54,770 bases of DNA, taken from positions 1 through 54,770 of the forward strand of contig JACPVA010000102.1 in NCBI GenBank assembly GCA_016191995.1, read 5' to 3'. Below, in pieces: positions 44,894 to 53,575 of the stretch (positions are counted from its first letter, which is position 1; each line of letters starts with the position of its first letter). Origin of the DNA: Burkholderiales bacterium (GTDB lineage Bacteria > Pseudomonadota > Gammaproteobacteria > Burkholderiales > Burkholderiaceae_C). The notes beneath the pieces are model-generated. The model was given only the letters and a program-made list of their open reading frames with translations, was not told where the DNA came from and made no database searches. Position numbers and translations under genes: made by a program.

Positions 44894-46624
44894 TCAGGAG
44901 CCAGGGCCCGGCGCCTGCGCCGCCGCCACCCCCTGACCCTGGCGCCCGGCCAGCAGCCGGCCGAGCCAGGTTCGCGGCGGCTCGATGCCGGTGCGCAGGT
45001 AGTCGACCGCGCCGTCGTCGCCGAGCGTGCGCCGCTGCAGCCCTTCGACGCCGGCCTCGCCGGCGAACAGGATGCGGTCGCCGGCGTGCAGCGTCGTCTG
45101 CTCCTCGGGCAGCAGCACGTCGCGCCCCGCCGAGACCAGCAGCAGCGGCATCGCGTTCAGCGCGCGCGTGGGGTCGTCCGGGTCCCGCAGCAGGTGCGCC
45201 AGCCTCAGCGGCGGGTCGGGCCGCTCCTGGAAGGCGCGCCGCGCGCCGAGCAGCGAGGGGTCGCAGTCGATCGTCCAGCTGTGCGGTACTTCCTCGCCGA
45301 CGCGGTCGCGGATCCGCGCCGCGACCCCGACCGACCACGCGTCGTCGCGGCTTCGCGCCAGCATCAGGAAGCGGTTCAGCAGCGGCGTGGTCAGCAGCTG
45401 AACGATCTCGTTGCTCATCACCACCGACTGCACGAATTCCATGTCGGCGCGCGCCGCCTCGATCAGGCTGCGGTTGCCGGCCAGGTTCTGGCGCACGACG
45501 ACGAAGAGATCGGGCTTCAGCCGCCGCGCGTTGTTGACGATCGCCAGGTTGTTGGCGTCGACGTCGGTGGCGGCGACGATGCCGCAGGCCTCGCCGATGC
45601 CGGCCTCGACCATTGCCTCCTTGGCCAGCCCGCTGCCGAGGATGCCGTCCTCGCCGCAATGCGCCGCATCGAGGTCGATCGCCCGGTACGACAGCCCGGC
45701 GGCCTCCAGCACCCGCGCCACCGAGCGGCCGAAGCGGCCGTAGCCGGCGATGACCCAGTGCCCGCGCGGCGCCTCGATGCGCGGCGGCGGATCGGCGCCG
45801 GGAACGCCGCTGAGCCATTCCTCCAGCCGCAGCATGTCGGGCTGTCGCAGCGCCATGCCGAAGTTGACGGCGAAGGTCTCGAAGGGATCGACGACGAAGA
45901 CGTCGCCGACCGCCTCCAGCGTCTCGCGCGCGCCGGCCGACTTGACGCGCGCCAGCACCTGCGTCTCGCGCGAGATCACGCGCGCGCTGATCGCGATCGA
46001 CTGGTTGACCTCGTCGTCGCCGGCCAGCGCCACCAGGCCGGCGCAGTTCGGCATCCGCAGCCCCGCCAGGTCGAGCGCCTCGGGTGATCGCGCGTCGGCG
46101 ACCAGCAGCGCCGACGGCTGCCGCGTATCGCGCACGAGGTGCGCGCGCGCGCGGTCCGGGTCCGGCTCGAGCACCACGGTGCCGAAGCCGATCTCGTCCA
46201 GCGCCGTCACCAGCCGGCGGCCGCTCTGGCCGTAGCCGCAGACGACGAAGAACGGGTCGGTCATCCGCCGCACCCGCGCCTGGAAGCGGTGGCGGCCGAG
46301 CGCGATGCGGAACGCCGGGTGGCGCGCCAGCGCGAAGACCGAGCCGAGCGTGTAGGCCCAGCCGATCACGGTGAGGTAGATGCTGACCGTCATCCACAGC
46401 CGCTGCGCGTAGGAGTACGGATAGGGCACCTCGCCGAAGCCGATCGTCGTCGCGGTGTAGCTCATGACGTAGAAGGCGTCGAAGACGCTCATGTGCCAGG
46501 GCTTGCCGTCCGGGTCGGTGCCCGGCATCAGCACGAGGCCGAAGATCGCGATCGCGTAGACCGCGACCAGCGTCACGATCGGCATGCGCAGCCGGCGCAG
46601 GATCAGGATCAGGATGTCGTTCAT
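44894..46624 (-). CDS. Potassium channel protein with two TrkA-N (RCK) domains
   Basis: A 576-residue channel. Two or three membrane helices occupy residues 10-100, with the selectivity filter YTATTIGFGEVPYPYS between them. Two Rossmann domains follow: FFVVCGYGQSGRRLVTAL and HWVIAGYGRFGRSVARVL, each a regulatory nucleotide-binding TrkA-N fold. A C-terminal TrkA-C-like part ends the protein (TLHAGDRILFAGEAG). The single-chain double-RCK form resembles large bacterial K+ channels. The adjacent DUF6394 gene lies 42 bp upstream. Confidence 0.9.
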   Translation of the reverse strand: MNDILILILRRLRMPIVTLVAVYAIAIFGLVLMPGTDPDGKPWHMSVFDAFYVMSYTATTIGFGEVPYPYSYAQRLWMTVSIYLTVIGWAYTLGSVFALARHPAFRIALGRHRFQARVRRMTDPFFVVCGYGQSGRRLVTALDEIGFGTVVLEPDPDRARAHLVRDTRQPSALLVADARSPEALDLAGLRMPNCAGLVALAGDDEVNQSIAISARVISRETQVLARVKSAGARETLEAVGDVFVVDPFETFAVNFGMALRQPDMLRLEEWLSGVPGADPPPRIEAPRGHWVIAGYGRFGRSVARVLEAAGLSYRAIDLDAAHCGEDGILGSGLAKEAMVEAGIGEACGIVAATDVDANNLAIVNNARRLKPDLFVVVRQNLAGNRSLIEAARADMEFVQSVVMSNEIVQLLTTPLLNRFLMLARSRDDAWSVGVAARIRDRVGEEVPHSWTIDCDPSLLGARRAFQERPDPPLRLAHLLRDPDDPTRALNAMPLLLVSAGRDVLLPEEQTTLHAGDRILFAGEAGVEGLQRRTLGDDGAVDYLRTGIEPPRTWLGRLLAGRQGQGVAAAQAPGPGS

Positions 46625-46666
46625 CGTGCCGGCGTCCGGCGGCAGCCCGCGCGGCGCCCGCCCCGC

Positions 46667-47050
46667 TCAGCGTGTGCGGCGCAGCGTCTCGCCGATCAGC
46701 AGCGCCACCGAGACGAAGTTGGCCGCCAGCGCACCGCCGGACAGCGACACCACGGTGGCCATCACCTCGCCCTCGGTCGGCATGCGGCTGACCTGGGTCG
46801 CCCACATCCAGACGATCGAGGCGGCCAGCAGCTGGATCACGGCGACGATGCTGGTGGCGAGGTGGATCGCGCCGATGTGCGTGCGGTCGCCGAACTTCAG
46901 CGTCATCGCGATCAGGTTGATCACCATCGTCGCCGCCAGCTCGAGCTCGTGATGGTGCGTCGGGTTGTCGATCTCGCCGATGAAGAACCCGAAGTTCAGC
47001 GTGAAGGCGAGGATGACGAAGGCACCGAATATGACTTTTTCGAGGTTCAC
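46667..47050 (-). CDS. DUF6394 membrane protein
   Basis: A 127-residue protein with four membrane helices: VIFGAFVILAFTLNFGFFIG, LAATMVINLIAMTLKFG, IHLATSIVAVIQLLAASIVWMW and LAANFVSVALLIG. The opening MNLEKVIFGAFVILAFTLNFGFF with a GEIDNPTHHHELELAA loop fits the DUF6394 family, which is often next to K+ channel genes. A channel-accessory role is inferred from this position only. Confidence 0.8.
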   Translation of the reverse strand: MNLEKVIFGAFVILAFTLNFGFFIGEIDNPTHHHELELAATMVINLIAMTLKFGDRTHIGAIHLATSIVAVIQLLAASIVWMWATQVSRMPTEGEVMATVVSLSGGALAANFVSVALLIGETLRRTR

Positions 47051-47198
47051 CGCGGTCTCCCGGCCGGTCGGGCGCTCACTGGACTACCCGCGCTACGCGT
47101 TTCGGGATGAGCGCTTCGGAGCGGCCCGGCGCGCTCATGGTTCCGGCTCCCGCAGGCGATCGTAAGCGAGTGGGGCGGCCGCTTGGGAGCGTCCCTGT

Positions 47199-47224
47199 TG
47201 CAGTTCATGATCGTGCGGCAGCGG
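47199..47224. repeat. 26-bp exact copy of part of sdhB
   Basis: Positions 47199-47224 are identical to 50764-50789 inside sdhB. On the minus strand both read CRTIMNC; after it this copy continues with NRDAPKRPPHS against TEVCPKGLAPS in sdhB, with matching spacing of Pro-Lys and Ser. This looks like a decayed scrap of an sdhB/frdB-type gene in the 233-bp gap between DUF6394 and the GAF/Fis regulator. Confidence 0.65.
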
Positions 47225-47283
47225 GGCACACCGCGCAGGCCTCACTCGTCTCGGCATTGGAAGCGTCGCGACGCGCCAGCGTC

Positions 47284-48447
47284 TCAGAGATGCTTAGGCT
47301 CGCCTCGCAACCGCCGATAGAGCAGGCCGCGCGAGACGCCCAGACGCCGCGCCGCGCGCGAGATATTTCCGCGGCATTCGAGCAGCGTGCGTTCGATCAA
47401 CGCCCGGTCGTGCTCGCCCAAGGACAGCGCGCGCTGGCCGGATGCTTCCGCGCAAGGCCTGGCCGGCGGCGGATCGCCCTGCGCCCGCGCCGCGACGGGT
47501 AGCACCGGCGCCGTCTGTCCATCACGAGCGCGCAGCTGCCCTCGGATCCACACGTTCAGCCCGTTCGGTAGCGTCAGCGGTCGGGCAGCGTCCGCACGCA
47601 GCAGCCCCAGCAGGGCATTCGTGGCGCAACCGAACAGCGTCTGCGCCTCGCCGCCCTCGCATCCGACGATGCGTGCACCGGTGCCGTTGATCCAGGCGAC
47701 CCGGCCGCGATCATCGACGCCGGCCAGGCCCTCGAAGGGCCCGTCGAGCAGGGCCGGCATGGTCTGGAACTGCAACACGAGAAGGCCCTCGGATTGCGAC
47801 CGAAGCAGGCGGTTCTCGATCGCCATCGCCGACAGCCCGACGAGCGACGCAGCGTCGAAACCGAACGGCCGCGACTCGACCGACACGTCGAGCACGCCCG
47901 CCAGGCGCCCGTGGATGTCGCGGATCGGCGCGGCGGCGCAATGCATCGCCTGCACCGCATCGAAGAAGTGCTCGCCGCCGAGCACGGTGCACGCGCGCCC
48001 TGTGCGCGCGACGACTCCCGGCGCCGTGGTGCCGACCACACTCTCCGCGAGGTTCACGCCGATGCGTGCGGCCACGGGCAGCAGTGCCCCTTGAGTCCCC
48101 TGACCCGGCGTCGAGTGCACGACGATTCCATCGCCATCGGTCAGCAGCGCCCGACACCGCGTGCCGGCCAACATCGAGTCGAGCCGGCCCAACTCGGGCG
48201 CAGCAGCCTGCCGCAACGCGGCGCTGCGTGCCAGTGTGCCGTGCACGCGGCTCGGCGTGACCGGTTCGAAGGCGATGCGCTCCTGCGGGCGCCGACGGGC
48301 GTGCATGCAGCGCGACCACGACTGGATCACTGGCTCGCTGACGAGTCCGGAGGGCCGCAAGCCCTCCTCGAAATAGCGCTGCCGCGCCAGGGCGCGGCGC
48401 TGTTCGGGGGTCGAGAAGAACGGCCCTGGATGGACGGTTGTTGGCAT
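47284..48447 (-). CDS. GAF/Fis-type transcription regulator (AcoR-like, lacking AAA+)
   Basis: A 387-residue protein. The N-terminal part (RYFEEGLRPSGLVSEPVIQSWSRCMHARRRP) and the GAF-like domain (GVNLAESVVGTTAPGVVARTGRACTVLGGEHFFDAVQAMHCAAAPIRD) match AcoR-type regulators. The C-terminus has a Fis helix-turn-helix, RTLLECRGNISRAARRLGVSRGLLYRRL. The sigma-54 AAA+ domain normally between them is absent. It is divergent from the PQQ dehydrogenase, so it probably controls alcohol oxidation. The start was taken at the ATG at 48447; an upstream ATG at 48498 is possible. Confidence 0.82.
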   Translation of the reverse strand: MPTTVHPGPFFSTPEQRRALARQRYFEEGLRPSGLVSEPVIQSWSRCMHARRRPQERIAFEPVTPSRVHGTLARSAALRQAAAPELGRLDSMLAGTRCRALLTDGDGIVVHSTPGQGTQGALLPVAARIGVNLAESVVGTTAPGVVARTGRACTVLGGEHFFDAVQAMHCAAAPIRDIHGRLAGVLDVSVESRPFGFDAASLVGLSAMAIENRLLRSQSEGLLVLQFQTMPALLDGPFEGLAGVDDRGRVAWINGTGARIVGCEGGEAQTLFGCATNALLGLLRADAARPLTLPNGLNVWIRGQLRARDGQTAPVLPVAARAQGDPPPARPCAEASGQRALSLGEHDRALIERTLLECRGNISRAARRLGVSRGLLYRRLRGEPKHL

Positions 48448-48620
48448 GGGGTGGACTTCGGAGAAGCAGGCGTCGCACTGTGTCGCGAAGTGGAACACGC
48501 ACGACCTAGGGAAAGCCCCCGAGTTGGCGGCTCGCGGCCCGCGGCCTATCTTCGGCGCTCGCGGCAGTCAGCGGCACGGGAGCGTGCCAGCTCGCCGCGG
48601 CCATTCGACGGAGACGAACG

Positions 48621-50312
48621 ATGAAGCTCGTGCAATGCATGCCGGCCGCAGCGCTGGCCTTGCTGGGGGCGGCCGCAACGGTGGGCGCGCAGACACTCGA
48701 CGCCCTGGCGCGGGACGCCGCGACACCGGGCGATGTCACGACCTACGGCATGAGCTGGGGTCAGCAGCGGCACAGCGCGCTGACGCAGATCCGCCCGGCC
48801 AACGTCAAGCGCCTCGTGCCGGTCTGGAACCTGAGCCTCGACAGCTCGGCCAATGCATCCAGCCAGCCGCTGCTCATCGACGGCACGATGTATCTGACGA
48901 CGCACTCGCACACCATCGCTGTCGACGCCACCACGGGCCGGCAGAAGTGGAAGACGCCGGTCGAGCTGCCAGCCGACATCAACGGCTACCTGTGCTGCGG
49001 GATCCACAGCCGCGGCCTGGCCGCGCTCGACGGCGTTCTCTATCGCACGACGATCGACGCCCATGTCATGGCCATCTCGATGAAGGACGGCAAGACCCTG
49101 TGGCGGCAGAAGGCGGCCGACTACAAGCAGGGCTACAGCATGACCCACGCCCCGCTGATCGCGGGCGGGGTGCTGATCACCGGCATCTCGGGCGGGGAGT
49201 ACGGCTCGCGCGGCTTCCTCAACGGCTGGGACCTGAAGACCGGCGAGAAGAAGTGGCACCGCTGGACCACGGCCGCGCCGGGCGAGAAGGGTGGCGACAC
49301 CTGGAATCCCGGCCGCTACGAGACCGGCGGGGCGCCGACCTGGTTGACCGGCACCTACGACCCTGAGCTGGGCCTCGTCTACTGGGGCACCGGCAACGGC
49401 GGCCCGTGGAATCCGGCCACGCGGGGCGGCGACTCGCTGTACATCTGCTCGGTGCTGGCGATCAGGCCGTCGACCGGGGAGATCGTCTGGCACTACCAGT
49501 TCTCGCCCGGTGACCCCTTCGACTACGACGGCACGAACGAGCTGGTGCTGGCCGAGCTGCCGGTCGGCGGCAAGCCGACGAAAGTGCTGATGCAGGCCAA
49601 CCGAAACGGCTACTTCTACGTCATCGACCGAACGAGCGGACGCTTGTTGAAGGCCGACCCGTTCGCGCGCCGGATCAACTGGGCCAGCGGCATCGACCTC
49701 GGCTCCGGGCGTCCGATCGACACGCCGATGACGGCCAAGATACGCGTCACCGAGGAGGCGAGCGACTTCGTCGAGGTCTGGCCCAGCGCCTTCGGCGGCA
49801 AGAACTGGATGCCGATGAGCTTCGACCCGAAGCGCCGCCTGGCCTTCATGAACACGGTCAACCTGGGGATGAAGGTCAAGTACGTCAAGCAGGACCGCCC
49901 CGGCGGGCCGAACTGGTATCTGGGCCTCGAACTCGGCGGATTCCTCGCGCCCGAGGACGGCATGCGCGGCTCCCTCGTCGCCTGGGATCCGGTCGCGGGT
50001 CGCAAGGTCTGGGAGGTGGCGAGCAAGGCCCCCTTCTGGTCCGGCGTGCTGTCGACGGCCAGTGGCCTCGTGTTCAGCGGCGCGCAGACGGGCGAGTTCA
50101 TGGCCTTCGACGCCAAGGACGGGCGCAAGCTGTGGCAGTTCCAGACCGGCTCGGGGATCACCGGCCTGCCGATCGCCTGGGAACACGACGGGCGTCAGTA
50201 CATCACCGTGACGAGCGGCGCGGCCACCGTCTACGGCGCGCTGGCGGGTGACCCGGAGCTGGCCAATGTGCCCGCGGGCAGCTCGCTGTGGACCTTCGCC
50301 CTGCTGCCCTGA
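48621..50312 (+). CDS. PQQ-dependent alcohol dehydrogenase
   Basis: A 563-residue periplasmic quinoprotein with signal peptide MKLVQCMPAAALALLGAAATVGAQ. The eight-bladed propeller repeats are visible (VDATTGRQKWKTPVELP, ISMKDGKTLWRQKAADY, WDLKTGEKKWHRW, FDAKDGRKLWQFQTG). Cys125-Cys126 form the vicinal disulfide over PQQ. Asp301-Tyr302-Asp303 holds the catalytic Asp and the extra Asp that marks lanthanide-dependent members. Substrate probably ethanol or another small alcohol. GGAGACG lies upstream of the ATG. The cytochrome gene follows by 2 bp. Confidence 0.92.
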   Translation: MKLVQCMPAAALALLGAAATVGAQTLDALARDAATPGDVTTYGMSWGQQRHSALTQIRPANVKRLVPVWNLSLDSSANASSQPLLIDGTMYLTTHSHTIAVDATTGRQKWKTPVELPADINGYLCCGIHSRGLAALDGVLYRTTIDAHVMAISMKDGKTLWRQKAADYKQGYSMTHAPLIAGGVLITGISGGEYGSRGFLNGWDLKTGEKKWHRWTTAAPGEKGGDTWNPGRYETGGAPTWLTGTYDPELGLVYWGTGNGGPWNPATRGGDSLYICSVLAIRPSTGEIVWHYQFSPGDPFDYDGTNELVLAELPVGGKPTKVLMQANRNGYFYVIDRTSGRLLKADPFARRINWASGIDLGSGRPIDTPMTAKIRVTEEASDFVEVWPSAFGGKNWMPMSFDPKRRLAFMNTVNLGMKVKYVKQDRPGGPNWYLGLELGGFLAPEDGMRGSLVAWDPVAGRKVWEVASKAPFWSGVLSTASGLVFSGAQTGEFMAFDAKDGRKLWQFQTGSGITGLPIAWEHDGRQYITVTSGAATVYGALAGDPELANVPAGSSLWTFALLP

Positions 50313-50314
50313 CG

Positions 50315-50641
50315 ATGTCCTTGCGCGCGCGTGGGGCGATGGCGCTGCTGGCCGCGGCCGCGACGATCCCAGCGGATGCGCAGACCGCACCCGAGGCCGC
50401 CGCCTCGATCGAGTCCGGGCGGCGCGCCTACACCACCTATTGCGCACGCTGCCACGGCATCAACCTGGCGGTCGGCAGCAGCGCCTTCTTCGACCTGAGG
50501 ACCTTCCCGAAGGACGACAAGCCACGCTTCGTCCGCAGCGTCAAGCTGGGCCTGCGCGCGATGCCGGCGTGGGAGGGCACGGTCAAACCCGAACAGGTCG
50601 AGGCGATCTGGGCCTATGTCGGCTCGGTCAACGGCTGGTGA
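50315..50641 (+). CDS. Cytochrome c, electron acceptor of the PQQ dehydrogenase
   Basis: A 108-residue exported cytochrome with signal peptide ending near ADAQ (residue 23), one heme site Cys43-Ala-Arg-Cys46-His47, and a Met in LRAMPAW as the likely sixth ligand. It starts 2 bp after the dehydrogenase stop. Small single-heme cytochromes in this place take electrons from the quinoprotein. Confidence 0.92.
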   Translation: MSLRARGAMALLAAAATIPADAQTAPEAAASIESGRRAYTTYCARCHGINLAVGSSAFFDLRTFPKDDKPRFVRSVKLGLRAMPAWEGTVKPEQVEAIWAYVGSVNGW

Positions 50642-50654
50642 GCCCGCGGCCGAA

Positions 50655-50670
50655 GCCCGGCACATCGGGC
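50655..50670. terminator. Small hairpin between convergent cytochrome and sdhB
   Basis: GCCCG (50655-50659) and CGGGC (50666-50670) form a short GC stem in the 42-bp gap between two convergent gene ends. Weak but correctly placed. Confidence 0.3.
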
Positions 50671-50683
50671 CCTTGCGCGCCGC

Positions 50684-51379
50684 TCACACCGCGCGCCGCA
50701 GCATCGCGAGCCGGATCTTCTCGATCTGGCGCGACGGCGCCAACCCCTTCGGGCAGACCTCGGTGCAGTTCATGATCGTGCGGCAGCGGAACAGCCGGTA
50801 GGCGTCGTCCAGGTCGTCGAGCCGGGCCTCGGTCGCGGTGTCGCGGCTGTCGTGGATGAAGCGGCTGGCCTGCAGCAACCCGGCCGGGCCGACGAACTTG
50901 TCCGGGTTCCACCAGAACGACGGGCATTGCGTGCTGCAGCAGGCGCACAGGATGCACTCGTAGACGCCGTCGAGCCGGTCGCGCTCGGCCGGCGACTGCA
51001 GCCGCTCGCGCTCGGGCGGCCGCGTGTCGTTGACCAGCCACGGGCGGATCGAGTGGTACTGGCGGAAGAATGCCGTCATGTCGACGATCAGGTCGCGGAT
51101 CACCGGCAGCCCGGGCAGCGGGCGCAGCACGACGCGCGCACCCAGCGAGCGCAGCGGCGTCATGCACGCCAGGCCGTTGCGGCCGTCGATATTCATCGCA
51201 TCCGACCCGCACACGCCCTCGCGGCACGAGCGGCGAAAACTCAGCGACGGTTCCTGGCGCTTCAGGCGCTGCAGCAGGTCCAGCAGCATGCGGTCCTCGC
51301 GCGCCGGCTCGATGCGCAGCGTCTGCATGCGCGGCGGCCGGCCGTCGTCGGGGTCGAAGCGGTAGATCGAGACTTCCAA
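50684..51379 (-). CDS. sdhB: Succinate dehydrogenase iron-sulfur subunit
   Basis: A 231-residue subunit with all three cluster motifs: SCREGVCGSDAMNI (2Fe-2S), ECILCACCSTQCPSFWW, and CRTIMNCTEVCPKGL (4Fe-4S and 3Fe-4S). TTG at 51379 is chosen: GGAGA lies 8 bp upstream and EVSIYRFDPD follows as in betaproteobacterial SdhB; a GTG at 51430 is the alternative. The flavoprotein sdhA, which should lie between sdhD and this gene, is absent. Confidence 0.93.
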   Translation of the reverse strand: MEVSIYRFDPDDGRPPRMQTLRIEPAREDRMLLDLLQRLKRQEPSLSFRRSCREGVCGSDAMNIDGRNGLACMTPLRSLGARVVLRPLPGLPVIRDLIVDMTAFFRQYHSIRPWLVNDTRPPERERLQSPAERDRLDGVYECILCACCSTQCPSFWWNPDKFVGPAGLLQASRFIHDSRDTATEARLDDLDDAYRLFRCRTIMNCTEVCPKGLAPSRQIEKIRLAMLRRAV

Positions 51380-51457
51380 GCCGTTCTCCGTTCGGTTTCC
51401 TGACCTCGCGGTCCCGCACCGCCGCGGCACCCGGGCATCGGGCGCGCGCCGCCGCCG

Positions 51458-51784
51458 CTACCACAGCGCGCGCAGCACCGCGATCCCGCTGCCGCCGAGC
51501 AGCAGCGCCAGCAGCGTCATCAGCCCGATGCGCAGCGGCAGCGGCTTGACGTAGTCCATCAGCACGTCGCGCGCGCCGACCCAGGCGTGCAGCAGCAGCG
51601 CGCCGAAGGCCAGCAGCGTCGCCAGCGCGACCGCTGGCGCCTGCATCAGCGCCAGCCACTGCGCGTGGCCGTGCGGAGGGTCCGCGGCCAGCCGCAGCAG
51701 CGCGGCCACGAGGTAGGCGAGCATCACGAGGGCGCTCAGCCGCTGCAGCAGCCAGGCGCGCAGCCCGCTGATCGCGCGCTTCAC
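51458..51784 (-). CDS. sdhD: Succinate dehydrogenase membrane anchor subunit SdhD
   Basis: A 108-residue membrane protein with three helices (LLQRLSALVMLAYLVAALL, ALMQAPAVALATLLAFGALLLHAWVG, LGLMTLLALLLGGSG-like end) and the pattern HAWVGARDVLMDYVKPLPLRI, typical of SdhD, including the heme/quinone-region His and Asp-Tyr. The GTG at 51784 overlaps the sdhC stop. It is followed by 78 bp of non-coding sequence instead of sdhA. Confidence 0.9.
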   Translation of the reverse strand: MKRAISGLRAWLLQRLSALVMLAYLVAALLRLAADPPHGHAQWLALMQAPAVALATLLAFGALLLHAWVGARDVLMDYVKPLPLRIGLMTLLALLLGGSGIAVLRALW

Positions 51785-52188
51785 CACAGCACCCCCGCGG
51801 CGAGCAGCGCGACCGCCACCGCCGCCAGGTTGACAACCCAGGCGCTGCGCCGCGCCGGCGCCAGCCGCGCCCCGATGTCGACGTCCGACAGCAGGTGGCG
51901 CAGCCCGGCCAGCAGGTGGTGCGCGAGCATCCAGATCCACAGCAGCGCGGCAAGCCGCGCCGGCCAGGCCTGGAAGATCGCGCGGACCTGTTCGTAGCCT
52001 TCGGGCGAGGCGAGCGATCGCGTCAGCATCCAGGCCAGCACCGGCGTGCCGGCAATCAGCCCGACGCCGCTGATGCGGTGCAGGATCGAGGTCCAGGCGC
52101 CGACCGGCTGTGCGATGCGGCGCAGGTCCAGGTGGACGGGGCGCACCGCGCGCGTGGCTCGCATCGCTTCGTCGCGGCCCGGACTCAT
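51781..52188 (-). CDS. sdhC: Succinate dehydrogenase cytochrome b556 subunit SdhC
   Basis: A 135-residue membrane subunit: RPVHLDLRRI, TSILHRISGVGLIAGTPVLAWML, WMLAHHLLAGLRHLLSDVDIG. The SxxHRxSG motif and the His in HHLLAGLRHLL (heme ligand region) are diagnostic. The ATG at 52188 has AGGAGG 11 bp upstream; a longer start at 52227 lacks one. Confidence 0.92.
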   Translation of the reverse strand: MSPGRDEAMRATRAVRPVHLDLRRIAQPVGAWTSILHRISGVGLIAGTPVLAWMLTRSLASPEGYEQVRAIFQAWPARLAALLWIWMLAHHLLAGLRHLLSDVDIGARLAPARRSAWVVNLAAVAVALLAAGVLW

Positions 52189-52284
52189 CGTTGCCCCTCC
52201 TGCGCGGTCGATGGGCAAGTCTGCCATGAACCGCAGCCTTGCCCCGCGCCGCGGAAGTCAGCGCGCGGCTCGTGCGAGCGGTGC

Positions 52285-52968
52285 TCAGCCCCCCGGCGCC
52301 ACCGGCCGCACGACGACGACCTCCGGGTCGTCGGCATGCTCGAGCAGCAGCCGGCGCACGCGATCCTGCCACAGCGCGCCGAAGCCGGCGCGCGCCTCGG
52401 CGTCGCCGCGGTCGGCCAGCGCGCGCATCATCAGCTCGCGCATGCGCGGGTCGCCGCCGACGCGCTCGAGCCGCGCCGCGACCTCGACCGCGCGGCCGTC
52501 GTCCAGCCTGCGCGCGCGCAACTCGCCGTCGATCGGGGCGCCGTAGCGCAGCAGCCCGCGGCGCACGAAGCGCCCGGCGATGCCCTTGAAGCCTTCCTCG
52601 CCCGCGGCGCCGGTGACCAGCGCGACGACGCGCGCGACGACGCCGGTGACGCCGGACTCGGCCGCGTCGCGCAGCTCGACGACGACGCCGCCGCGCTCGG
52701 GCAGCACGCCCGGGTACAAGGCGGCGAGCGCGGCGCGCGTCATCAGCCAGGCCGAGGCGACGGTCGGGCACGAGTGCCCGGCGAGACGGACCGCATCGTC
52801 GTAGCCGTAGTCGAGCACGCCGCCGTCCGCGGCGCCGAGAAATTCGGCCAGCGGGTCGTGCACGCGGATGCGCGGCGCATCGGCATAGAAGGCGGGCAGT
52901 CGCTCGGCCGCCGGGGCCGCGGGCGTGCCGGGGACTGCGCTTGCGCTGCGCGCGGTGTCGGTCGTCAT
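52285..52968 (-). CDS. FmdE-like protein
   Basis: A 227-residue soluble protein. The segment VRLAGHSCPTVASAWLMTRAALAALYPGVLPERGGVVVEL resembles the FmdE (formylmethanofuran dehydrogenase subunit E) domain, whose Cys and His bind metal. The organism is not a methanogen, and such proteins in proteobacteria are of unknown role, often near nitrogen-oxide or Fe-S genes. Here it follows an NsrR-type gene, which hints at nitric-oxide-linked control. The start has GGAGAA upstream. Confidence 0.65.
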   Translation of the reverse strand: MTTDTARSASAVPGTPAAPAAERLPAFYADAPRIRVHDPLAEFLGAADGGVLDYGYDDAVRLAGHSCPTVASAWLMTRAALAALYPGVLPERGGVVVELRDAAESGVTGVVARVVALVTGAAGEEGFKGIAGRFVRRGLLRYGAPIDGELRARRLDDGRAVEVAARLERVGGDPRMRELMMRALADRGDAEARAGFGALWQDRVRRLLLEHADDPEVVVVRPVAPGG

Positions 52969-53068
52969 CGGGGTTCTCCGTCGCTGCGGTGACGCGGTCG
53001 CGGGGCGGTGCGCCGATCGGCCGCACGCTTCATGGACGACGTCGGTCCGTCCACCGCAGCGCCGCCGC

Positions 53069-53533
53069 TCAGGCCGCCGCGACCAGCCGCCGCGGTCGCT
53101 CGGCGCCGGCGGGTCGCGCCGGCTGCGGCTGCTCGATGCCGGCAATCTCGGCCAGCGTCACGGCATCGAGTGTCGCCAGGTAGGCGCGCAGCGCCTGCGC
53201 GAACAGCCGGCGCAGCCGGCAGCCTGCCGTCAGCGCGCAGCCGCCGCCGCCGTCGTCGAAGCATTCGGCCATGCGGAAGTCGGTCTCGCCGAGCCGGACG
53301 ACCTCGCCGACGCGGATCTGCGCCGCCGGGCGCAGCAGCCGCACGCCGCCGCCGCGGCCGCGCGACGTTTCCAGCAGCCCGGCGCGCGCGAGGTCGGCGA
53401 CGATCTTCATCACGTGGTTGCGCGCCAGCCCCTGGCGCTCGGCGAGCTCGGCCACGGTCACGCGCCGGTCGGCGTGGCGCGCGCAGTACATCAGCACGCG
53501 CAGGCTGTAGTCGGTGTACTCGGCGAGCCGCAC
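53069..53533 (-). CDS. nsrR: Rrf2-family regulator, NsrR type
   Basis: A 154-residue winged-helix regulator. MRLAEYTDYSLRVLMYCARHADRRVTVAELAERQGLARNHVMKIVADLARAGLLETSRGRGGGVRL is the Rrf2 domain. The three Cys in MAECFDDGGGGCALTAGCRL match the cluster loop of NsrR, which loses its Fe-S cluster on contact with nitric oxide. It probably controls neighbouring genes or a distant NO response. Confidence 0.9.
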   Translation of the reverse strand: MRLAEYTDYSLRVLMYCARHADRRVTVAELAERQGLARNHVMKIVADLARAGLLETSRGRGGGVRLLRPAAQIRVGEVVRLGETDFRMAECFDDGGGGCALTAGCRLRRLFAQALRAYLATLDAVTLAEIAGIEQPQPARPAGAERPRRLVAAA

Positions 53534-53575
53534 GCTGAAGCCCTCGATCTGCGCGAGCGCGGCGCGGGCCGCCGC

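Noticed and set aside
48470..48620. A sigma-54 promoter for the PQQ dehydrogenase
   Set aside because: No GG-N10-GC element of good quality is visible, and the neighbouring regulator lacks the sigma-54 activating domain.
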